NCBI GenBank assembly: GCA_027073945.1 | Contig: JALTEL010000291.1 | Span: forward strand, 1 to 8,240 | Reading direction: 5' to 3' | DNA: 8,240 nt | Source: Caldifarciminota bacterium | GTDB taxonomy: Bacteria > WOR-3 > Hydrothermia > UBA1063 > CAJXJZ01 | Shown: positions 1 to 6,002 of the stretch, piece by piece | Layout: each line of letters begins with the position of its first letter | Numbering within the stretch: position 1 is the first letter of the stretch | Notes under the pieces: generated by a model | The model's database searches: none | What the model saw: the letters and a program-made list of their open reading frames with translations, nothing else | What the model was told of the DNA's origin: nothing | Translations under genes and position numbers: made by a program

Positions 1-264
1 AAGAGCTAATAAAGTCCATGCGTCCATTTTTATTATTTTGATATTGTTTAGGCCACGTGCCTTTATCTTTTTGTAAATTTTATACAATGACCTTGAAGAC
101 AGCTCTATGCCTAAAAAATTTTCATGCGGATATTTTTCCGCCATGCTTACTGTAAAATCTCCGTTTCCGAATCCTATTTCAATATTAAAAGACCTGTGTG
201 TCTCAAAATAATCCTCGAGTTTGAACGGACAGTTAAATCTGGCGGGTTCAATAAAAAAGTACAA
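1..264 (-). CDS. trmB: tRNA (guanine-N7-)-methyltransferase, N-terminal part (runs off the left edge)
   Basis: TrmB methylates G46 in the variable loop of tRNAs using S-adenosylmethionine. Eighty-eight codons are visible. Counting from a TTG at 264, the SAM-binding motif I reads E-I-G-F-G-N-G-D-F (29-37). It is followed by M-A-E-K-Y-P-H-E-N-F-L-G-I-E (41-54), K-K-I-K-A-R-G-L-N-N-I-K-I-I (65-78) and a D-A-W (81-83), all in the TrmB order and spacing. The catalytic and tRNA-binding C-terminal part (the F-P-D-P-W region) lies outside the window. The start is uncertain. An in-frame stop at 286-288 bounds the frame, and the only usual start codon before motif I is the TTG at 264, which overlaps the end of lepB by 17 bases and has no clear Shine-Dalgarno site. 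An ATT at 252-250 is the alternative. The N-terminus before motif I (about 28 residues) is short for the family. Identification is strong; the start is weak. Confidence 0.85.
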   Translation of the reverse strand, partial: MYFFIEPARFNCPFKLEDYFETHRSFNIEIGFGNGDFTVSMAEKYPHENFLGIELSSRSLYKIYKKIKARGLNNIKIIKMDAWTLLAL

Positions 265-949
265 GTCTGAATATGCGTTTAAATCTTATTTTTTCCCATA
301 CTTTGTAAAATGGTATGTCAGGGTCTATTGCAAAATATGTAATAAGGGGGACACCTTTCAGCAATTTATACGGTACAGGTCCCCAGAAGCGCGAATCATA
401 AGAGAAATCACGGTTGTCTCCCATTGCAAAGTACATACCTTTTGGTACGACAACCGGACCGAAATTGTCTCTCACTCGCTCCTCATTTGTGAACTGCCTG
501 TTTTGCCATGAGCGCTGGAAATCTCGCTGTGCAAGGGGTAGCGATGTATCAAGCAAAGGTGGAAATGTATCATTTGTCTTGAATGTTGCATAAGGCTCTT
601 TGAGGGGTTTCCCGTTTATATACACCACCTTGTTTATTATTTGAATTGTGTCTCCGGGTAGTCCGATGCATCTTTTAACAAAATCCTTCCTTTTATCAAG
701 CGGGAAATTGAATATGATGATTGACTGCCTTTTGGGCTTTAAGAAAGGAAGTACTTTTATGGTTGTGTATGGTACCTGAATGCCGTACACGAATTTTGCA
801 GCGAGCAGGAAATCTCCGGGCAATAGTGTATCTTCCATTGAACCCGTGGGTATTTCATAAGCCTGGAGAAAAAACGCTCTTATGAGAATTACAACAACAA
901 TTGTCCATATCCAACCTTCTATTTCTTTCTTAAGTCTTGTTTTATCCAT
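248..949 (-). CDS. lepB: Signal peptidase I
   Basis: This is a membrane serine protease that removes signal peptides from exported proteins on the outer face of the inner membrane. The 233-residue protein has a short basic N-terminus, one transmembrane segment (about 13-31) and the S26 boxes. The nucleophile is Ser37 in P-T-G-S-M-E-D-T-L-L-P-G-D (34-46), and the general base Lys92 lies in K-R-C-I-G-L-P-G-D (92-100). Box E is G-D-N-R-D-F-S-Y-D-S-R-F-W-G (177-190). About 75 residues separate the last two boxes, the beta-rich insertion common in diderm signal peptidases. The C-terminus ends in a basic, aromatic run (R-F-K-R-I-F-R-L-V-L-F-Y) that may lie on the membrane surface. It follows the M16 partner gene by 3 bases, with an AAGGAG site embedded in that gene. 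Its end overlaps the proposed trmB start. Its presence beside a barrel gene with a signal-like start fits a role in envelope biogenesis, but the enzyme is general. Confidence 0.97.
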   Translation of the reverse strand: MDKTRLKKEIEGWIWTIVVVILIRAFFLQAYEIPTGSMEDTLLPGDFLLAAKFVYGIQVPYTTIKVLPFLKPKRQSIIIFNFPLDKRKDFVKRCIGLPGDTIQIINKVVYINGKPLKEPYATFKTNDTFPPLLDTSLPLAQRDFQRSWQNRQFTNEERVRDNFGPVVVPKGMYFAMGDNRDFSYDSRFWGPVPYKLLKGVPLITYFAIDPDIPFYKVWEKIRFKRIFRLVLFY

Positions 950-952
950 CTA

Positions 953-2179
953 TCACTCCTTCAAAATAAAGCTCGAAAAATTATCAATGTCAAACTTTTT
1001 TAAAGCACTGTTTACCTCTTTAAGCGTTAAGGATTCTATACGTTTTATATTTTCAATGTAATAGGTTGGAGAAAGGTCATGCAATACACTTTCGACCAGG
1101 GTGAACAAAATTCCCTTGTATGTTTCACCTCTTCTTTTTTCTGTTCCATGATAATATTTCTGGGCTGTTTCCAGCTCATGCTGCACAATTCCCTTCTCAA
1201 AAAATCCTTTCATAATGGCTTTTAGTTTATTATAAGCTGGTTCCGCATTTTTCGGTGTTGTTTCTATACTTACAGAGTAAAATCCGTTGTATGCTTTGTT
1301 TCTTAAATTGAATCCCTGCGACAGTTCCGAATTGACACTGTAAGTATATCCAAGCCTCTCTCTCAGTTCGGTAAATAAGCGGGAGCTCATTCCTTCTCCC
1401 AGCGCAAAATCTGCAATTTTCACCGGTACAAAATCTCTGTCTTTGACATTCAGCGCAGGCCCAAACAGTGTTATAAATCTCTGTGTCAGGCTTTTTTTCT
1501 GCCTTATATCATCGGACTTTTCATAGGAAGGTATGGCAGGCAGAGGCTCATTTTCATGTGCCACGGTTGTTAAAGTTCCGATTGTTCTGTTCAGTGTCCT
1601 TTCAATATCAGATGGCGCAAGGGTGCTGACCATTATTATAACCGAATCTTTTAAGAGAATTTCGTTATCCAGAAATTTCTGTACATCATCAGTGGTTATT
1701 CTCTCAAGGTCTTCTATTTCACCGTATATAGAGTTTGAGAGTTCACTTTTTCTATAAATGGTTTTGTAGATATGTCTTGTAACAATGTTATCGGGCTGTT
1801 CGTCCAACATTCGGATGTTGCCTATCAATCTATCCCTGACCACGTTAATTGTTTTTGAAAAGTCCCTGTGCCTTATGAAATCCACAAAAAGTCTAAAGGA
1901 TTTGCCTTTATATTCATTTAAGGAGGTCATGGCAATAAAGCTCGTGGTGATTGATGCCCTCGCAGATATACCGCAGCCTATGTTCTCCATTTTTACATTG
2001 AGTTTTGGATTCTCATTCAATGTCATTGTTGCAAGTGCGGCTGTACCTTTAAGCCTATCCTTAAAACTACCTGTCCTTGAAATAATGTATCCCCTTGTTA
2101 TTGGTAATTCCACCAGAGGTTTTGCCAGTATAACCTTAATCCCGTTGTTCAATACAAAATTTGTGATTTGTTTAATCAT
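953..2179 (-). CDS. M16B-family partner subunit lacking HxxEH
   Basis: This 408-residue M16-like protein begins with the family's N-G-I-K-V-I-L strand (12-18). At the position where the catalytic paralogue has H-L-L-E-H it reads A-A-L-A-T (47-51), so it cannot bind zinc in the usual way. Its C-terminal domain carries the substrate-binding motif S-R-L-F-T-E-L-R-E-R-L-G-Y-T-Y-S-V (266-282), with Arg273 and Tyr280 as the expected conserved pair. This is the classic non-catalytic partner pattern of two-subunit M16B peptidases and of the alpha subunit of mitochondrial processing peptidase. It is not simply a decayed copy, because the family residues needed on the partner side are kept. The gene begins inside the preceding M16 gene (8-base overlap, ATGATTAA), which favours equal synthesis of both subunits. 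Its last two sense codons, AAG GAG, double as the ribosome binding site of lepB. No signal peptide is seen. Confidence 0.9.
   Translation of the reverse strand: MIKQITNFVLNNGIKVILAKPLVELPITRGYIISRTGSFKDRLKGTAALATMTLNENPKLNVKMENIGCGISARASITTSFIAMTSLNEYKGKSFRLFVDFIRHRDFSKTINVVRDRLIGNIRMLDEQPDNIVTRHIYKTIYRKSELSNSIYGEIEDLERITTDDVQKFLDNEILLKDSVIIMVSTLAPSDIERTLNRTIGTLTTVAHENEPLPAIPSYEKSDDIRQKKSLTQRFITLFGPALNVKDRDFVPVKIADFALGEGMSSRLFTELRERLGYTYSVNSELSQGFNLRNKAYNGFYSVSIETTPKNAEPAYNKLKAIMKGFFEKGIVQHELETAQKYYHGTEKRRGETYKGILFTLVESVLHDLSPTYYIENIKRIESLTLKEVNSALKKFDIDNFSSFILKE
956..961 (-). promoter_or_regulatory. Strong ribosome binding site for lepB
   Basis: AAGGAG on the minus strand stands 6 bases before the lepB ATG at 949. 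It is formed by the last two sense codons (Lys-Glu) of the M16 partner gene. The site confirms the lepB start and shows lepB can initiate without relying on coupling, although the genes are only 3 bases apart. Confidence 0.8.
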
Positions 2180-3416
2180 CGCTGTACAATATCCCGACAG
2201 TTGCCTTTGGTTCTTGAATGTATTTATCCGACACCTCTTTAATATCAGAAAGCTCTGCCTTGAGTTGTCTCTTCGGTATATCGGTAATGTCCGATGCCCT
2301 GGATATAACGGATAAATCCCCTATGGTCATGGACAAATCCTGGATGTTCTCCATTTTATAAATACTCTCGGCTATTGTCAGCCTTTTTACGGTTTTCAGC
2401 GCTTTTTCGCTAAATCCTGCATTTCTCTTCTCAAAAATAAATTTTAACAGCATTTTCTCTGCCTTCACGAGGCTTTTCCCATAGTTCACAATGCCTGTTA
2501 TTGCCAATAAAGTAGCGTCTTTTGCAGGATATAGTACACTCTTTATAACCGAAAATAAATTGCGTTTTGAAATCAGTTCTCTGTATAAAAATGATGCCCT
2601 TCCATCACCCAAAATTGAGGATGCCAATTCAAGTGTTGGTATATCTCTGTGGGAGAATGGAGGTGCCTTTAAGATTACTGTGATTATGGAATTTTTTATA
2701 TCACCTTTTTGAGTGAACCTTCTCAGGCCATTTTGTTCTGGCTCAAATGTGTATGCTATTCTTGCAGAGCCTGCTTTTTTTACATCTCCGAATGTATCTT
2801 CTACAATCTTTTCTGTGTTTTTATCTATAAAACCACCCACTATAATGTTAAGCCTTTGTGGAATATACATTGAATTGTAGTAGTTGTAAACTTTTTCTCT
2901 GTTCATGCTGTCAAGATCAGAAAATGTTCCAAGTATGGGGTACCTGTAAGGGTGGTACAGAAAAGCAAGCAAAAACAGTGTTTCATTAAAAACACCTGTA
3001 GGATTGTTTTCCACGCTTAGATGTCTTTCCTGCCTTACAACATCCAGTTCCTGCTTGAATTCTTTAAAATCAAGGTTGAGCATTCTGTCTTTTTCAAACT
3101 CCAGTATTTTTTTGAGATGCTCATGCGGAAAAATAGAATAGAAGCAGGTTGAATCCCATCCCGTGAATGCATTGTTCTCTCCTCCCACAGTTGAAAGAAA
3201 GTTTGACAGATACTGTGGGGGATAATGCTTTGTTCCTTTAAACATCAAGTGCTCAAGCAGATGCGAAACTCCGCGCTCTCCATCCATCTCATCTTTTGAG
3301 CCAACGCTATACCGCATAAAGAGATAATTGAATTTAGGCCAGTTCCTTGGCACAAGTATGAGTTTTATGCCATTTGGCAATTTCTTTTCAATGAATTCTA
3401 TATTAGGTATTTTCAT
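2172..3416 (-). CDS. M16B-type zinc peptidase, catalytic (HxxEH) subunit
   Basis: This is a half-size member (414 residues) of the M16 family, which includes mitochondrial processing peptidase and bacterial two-subunit M16B enzymes that cleave peptides inside a clamshell chamber. The N-terminal domain has the inverted zinc motif H52-L-L-E-H56 followed by G-T-K-H. The third ligand is probably E130 in V-V-R-Q-E-R, about 74 residues downstream as expected. Other family marks are the G-G-E-N-N-A-F-T (78-85) strand and H-P-Y-R-Y-P-I-L-G (155-163). The C-terminal domain (about 220-410) has the M16 inactive-domain fold pattern, but the conserved Arg...Tyr pair that binds substrate reads Ile282 and Phe288 by my alignment. 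No signal peptide is evident, so it is predicted cytoplasmic. The next gene encodes a paralogue with the opposite pattern, so the two probably form a heterodimer. The start overlaps smpB by ATGA, and the end overlaps the partner by 8 bases. The peptide substrate is unknown. Confidence 0.93.
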   Translation of the reverse strand: MKIPNIEFIEKKLPNGIKLILVPRNWPKFNYLFMRYSVGSKDEMDGERGVSHLLEHLMFKGTKHYPPQYLSNFLSTVGGENNAFTGWDSTCFYSIFPHEHLKKILEFEKDRMLNLDFKEFKQELDVVRQERHLSVENNPTGVFNETLFLLAFLYHPYRYPILGTFSDLDSMNREKVYNYYNSMYIPQRLNIIVGGFIDKNTEKIVEDTFGDVKKAGSARIAYTFEPEQNGLRRFTQKGDIKNSIITVILKAPPFSHRDIPTLELASSILGDGRASFLYRELISKRNLFSVIKSVLYPAKDATLLAITGIVNYGKSLVKAEKMLLKFIFEKRNAGFSEKALKTVKRLTIAESIYKMENIQDLSMTIGDLSVISRASDITDIPKRQLKAELSDIKEVSDKYIQEPKATVGILYSDD

Positions 3417-3865
3417 AGGTTTTGCTTAAGTGCTCTCTCGATTTCTCGCTGTATCATTCTCTTCTTAATTTGCTCTCTCTTTTCGTACTTCCTTTTGCCT
3501 CTGACAAGAGCTATCTCCAGTTTTATCAAATTTTTCTTTAGATATATCTTAATCGGGATAACAGTCAGTCCCTTTTCTTTGATTTTTCCAGTAAGCCTTT
3601 TTATCTGGTATTTGTGCAGGAGCAATTTCCGCTTTCTTTCAGGGGCTAATTTTAATGAGGTGTTTTTTTCATAGTTGGTAATATGCATTTTTTTTACCCA
3701 TGCTTCACCATGTTCGATATCCACAAAGCTATCCTTTAAAGACACCCGTCCCTGTTTTATGGATTTTACCTCAGGACCAAACAGCCGAATGCCTGCTTCA
3801 AAGGTCTCAATAATTTCATAATCATGCCGTGCCTTTTTGTTCTCCTGGATGATTTTGATTTTCAT
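3413..3865 (-). CDS. smpB: SsrA-binding protein SmpB
   Basis: SmpB binds tmRNA (SsrA) and carries it to stalled ribosomes, where the nascent chain is tagged for degradation and the ribosome released. The 150-residue length is normal. Family motifs run in order: E-N-K-K-A-R-H-D-Y (8-16), T-F-E-A-G-I (21-26), E-V-K-S-I (32-36), R-V-S-L-K-D-S (40-46) and R-K-L-L-L-H (79-84). G-K-I-K-E-K-G-L-T-V-I-P (93-104) and G-K-R-K-Y-E-K-R-E (123-131) follow. The basic C-terminal tail, which enters the mRNA channel in known structures, ends R-E-I-E-R-A-L-K-Q. Two usually conserved spots differ: the family G-T-E reads G-P-E (30-32), and the H-I-x-P-Y turn reads H-I-T-N-Y (61-65). The tmRNA gene itself is not in the window. 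The start overlaps the barrel stop by ATGA and no Shine-Dalgarno site is visible. Confidence 0.97.
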   Translation of the reverse strand: MKIKIIQENKKARHDYEIIETFEAGIRLFGPEVKSIKQGRVSLKDSFVDIEHGEAWVKKMHITNYEKNTSLKLAPERKRKLLLHKYQIKRLTGKIKEKGLTVIPIKIYLKKNLIKLEIALVRGKRKYEKREQIKKRMIQREIERALKQNL

Positions 3866-4671
3866 AAAGAGTATCTAAAATAAACCACATGCAGTATTCC
3901 AAATTCACCAAACAGTGATACTCCGTATCTTATATTAACAGGCTTTTTGTTAAATCCAATTCCTATGGACAGGCCCTTTATAATATCCGAACCCGAGCCT
4001 GTGTTGTAAACTCTGTAGTTGGTTGTGTATGAAAAAAACAAGTCTAACAATTTTGCAGGGGAAAGTTTGATGCCCTGATTAAAACCTACACCCACATCTT
4101 TTTGGTACTGAATTTCCGAGAGTGTGATGAATCCATTTGACTTAAACTGCAGAAGAGCTCCTCCGTCAAAATCCGTTAACTCACGTGGATTTGAGCTGTA
4201 GCCAATATTGCGTATATTCGCTCCTGCGAGGAATTTTTTCGATAATTGCTTCCTTGCTCCTATGTTCATACCAGCACCCAGGTTAGACCAACCCCCGCCT
4301 GTTTCAAGATATAATGATGGTAAAATATTGATGTTTATGCCGTTGTATTCTCCGACATTGTATAGTCCCGACAGTATCAGAGCAGAATAGGAAAAACTAC
4401 CTGTAATGTTGCCTGCTTCGTCGGTTTGTGTCATTTTGCCTGAATTGAGATAGAACGCAAAGAAACTGATTTTCTTTACTGCAAAATGGATATTTCCGTA
4501 ATCAATCCCGCCCGGCATAACCGTTATGTCTGCGGAATATGAACTATCGTTGCTTAAATTTGAGATCAGGTATGTTCTTTCCGAAGGTATGAAAAATATC
4601 TTTTCCCATCCGCCGTTCAGTCTTGAAAAGAACATGGATGCGGTAATGAACAGAGGAAATAGAAAATTCAT
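3862..4671 (-). CDS. Predicted outer-membrane beta-barrel, PorV/PorQ-like
   Basis: No specific function is assignable. The 269-residue product has a short hydrophobic start (about residues 2-15, rich in Phe and Leu) that could be a signal sequence but lacks the usual Lys/Arg before it. After it come repeated amphipathic beta-strand-like stretches rich in Gly, Asn, Ser and aromatics, as expected of a transmembrane barrel. Examples are G-A-G-M-N-I-G-A-R, L-A-G-A-N-I-R-N-I-G-Y and G-L-S-I-G-I-G-F. The C-terminal end, G-V-S-L-F-G-E-F-G-I-L-H-V-V-Y-F-R-Y-S-L, recalls the F/W-G-E-L-G-x-x-H ending of PorV/PorQ-like barrels (FadL-related proteins used in type IX secretion or of unknown role). The N-terminal ALAGA-x-x-A hatch pattern common in that group is not seen, so this may be a divergent or shortened member. 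ATGA overlaps link it to the TldE-like gene and smpB; there is no Shine-Dalgarno site, so translational coupling is likely. The barrel assignment is fairly safe; the subfamily is inference. Confidence 0.65.
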   Translation of the reverse strand: MNFLFPLFITASMFFSRLNGGWEKIFFIPSERTYLISNLSNDSSYSADITVMPGGIDYGNIHFAVKKISFFAFYLNSGKMTQTDEAGNITGSFSYSALILSGLYNVGEYNGININILPSLYLETGGGWSNLGAGMNIGARKQLSKKFLAGANIRNIGYSSNPRELTDFDGGALLQFKSNGFITLSEIQYQKDVGVGFNQGIKLSPAKLLDLFFSYTTNYRVYNTGSGSDIIKGLSIGIGFNKKPVNIRYGVSLFGEFGILHVVYFRYSL

Positions 4672-6002
4672 TTGCTTGACTGAATAAAGTTGAAATCCCT
4701 GATTTTTACGTAAGGAACTCTGAATAGGCCAGGTTGCCCCATATCATAGAAAGAGGTTTCGCCTATGTCTTCGGTTTCAGTTGAAATTTCCTCTATATTT
4801 GACAAAGCTTCAATCATATTCTGAAAAAATCTCAGGTTCGGAAGTGCGGCTGTTATTTTTCCGTTCTCTATCAAAAAGGTTCCGTCTCTCGTCATGCCTG
4901 TCATATCAAATGCGTTTGGGTTTATGATGTTTGTGTAATGGAATCTTGTGATGAGTATGCCATGGGGAGTGTCTTTTATCATGTCTCTATAAGAAACCGA
5001 ACCCGATGCAACTTTCAGATGCGCCGGCATTGGAAAAGAACCGAACGGACTTATACAGTGTCCTGTTGACTTTACATTGTCCTTTAATGCTGTTTTTCTA
5101 TCATAGACAAATCCCATAGGGACTCCGTTCCTGATAAGCTCCATTTTATGCTTGGATACACCTTCAAAGTCAAATTTCATGGGGAAAAGCGATTCATCCT
5201 CAGGGTCATCTGTAATGTTGAGCATTTTTGAGAACAACTGCTTACCCGTTTTTTCAATCAAAAATGAAAACCCATTCTGTTTTGCTTTGGCAGAAAACCC
5301 CAGATAAGTCATAAAACCAAGAATATCTGATAGGGCAAGGGGCTCCAGTATAACAGTGTATTTTCCCGGCTCAATATCCGTTCTTTTGGATGTGTGTGCA
5401 AATTTTTCATACAGCTTATCCTTTATTTCATCAATGTTAATATCGTTGAGTGTTTTCAGGTGTTTTGAGTACCATATGGCATAGTCATTTTTAATGGATA
5501 CAATATTAAACTGTCCGTGACTGAATTCATAAGACAATTCAGTACCCTCGGAATTGAAAATGCCTAATTTTACCTTTCCGGTATAAAACGAACCGAAATT
5601 TGTGCATTCAGAGAGCCCTTTCAGGATTGAAGCAGCGGTTTTTGCCTTTTCTTCTTGACTTATCAAAGAAAAATCCTGTTTTACAAATCTATCGTCTTTG
5701 CTGCCTGCATTGTAAAGCGGAGGGAGTTCCGGGTCTTCGGGGGATATTTTTGCTATTTCTTCCGATGCTCTCAAAGTATTTACAAAGCTCTCTTTATCAG
5801 TTCTTTCTGTGGATACAATACCTGTCTTTTTGCCGTATCTGGAACGTATTGAGAGGCTTGTCATTGTATTTTCAACATTCTGGTGAAATGTAGAATTTGC
5901 GAATCTCAGCAACGAAAAGCTATTATCTATACCCACAACCTCCAGTCCGTCACTATTTCTTATTCCATTTACTTCACGCGCTATTTCTTTAAAGTTTTTC
6001 AT
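4668..6002 (-). CDS. TldD/PmbA-family protein, TldE (PmbA)-like, lacking the metalloprotease motif
   Basis: The TldD/TldE family forms a heterodimeric metalloprotease that degrades or matures peptides such as microcin B17 and CcdA; TldD carries the HExxxH zinc site and TldE (PmbA) does not. This 444-residue protein matches the family along its length. It has an N-terminal domain (about 1-210) and a C-terminal beta-rich domain with F-D-F-E-G-V (277-282), L-I-R-N-G-V-P-M-G (289-297) and Y-D-R-K-T-A (300-305). Next come T-R-F-H-Y-T-N-I-I-N-P (352-362) and the signature T-G-M-T-R-D-G-T-F-L-I-E-N-G (368-381). I find no HExxxH in it, so the TldE/PmbA class is the better assignment. No TldD partner lies in the window, so it either pairs with a product encoded elsewhere or acts differently. 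There is no signal peptide, so it should be cytoplasmic. A strong Shine-Dalgarno site precedes the ATG, and ATGA overlaps join it to pyrC and to the barrel gene. Confidence 0.9.
   Translation of the reverse strand: MKNFKEIAREVNGIRNSDGLEVVGIDNSFSLLRFANSTFHQNVENTMTSLSIRSRYGKKTGIVSTERTDKESFVNTLRASEEIAKISPEDPELPPLYNAGSKDDRFVKQDFSLISQEEKAKTAASILKGLSECTNFGSFYTGKVKLGIFNSEGTELSYEFSHGQFNIVSIKNDYAIWYSKHLKTLNDINIDEIKDKLYEKFAHTSKRTDIEPGKYTVILEPLALSDILGFMTYLGFSAKAKQNGFSFLIEKTGKQLFSKMLNITDDPEDESLFPMKFDFEGVSKHKMELIRNGVPMGFVYDRKTALKDNVKSTGHCISPFGSFPMPAHLKVASGSVSYRDMIKDTPHGILITRFHYTNIINPNAFDMTGMTRDGTFLIENGKITAALPNLRFFQNMIEALSNIEEISTETEDIGETSFYDMGQPGLFRVPYVKIRDFNFIQSSK

Noticed and set aside
221..511. Open reading frame of 96 codons on the plus strand
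   Set aside because: It is antisense to lepB and the start of trmB, both supported by catalytic or cofactor motifs. Its translation shows no recognisable composition or domain.
953..2179. The second M16 gene as a decayed pseudogene of the first
   Set aside because: The frame is intact over 408 codons, the Arg/Tyr substrate motif is well conserved and complements the loss in its neighbour, and the gene is tightly overlapped in the operon.
1785..2315. Open reading frame of 176 codons on the plus strand
   Set aside because: It lies antisense to the two M16 genes, has no recognisable domain and no ribosome binding site, and crosses their junction. The minus-strand frames carry clear family motifs.
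4668..6002. Calling the TldD/PmbA-family gene TldD itself
   Set aside because: No HExxxH zinc motif could be found in the translation, so the non-catalytic TldE/PmbA class fits better.
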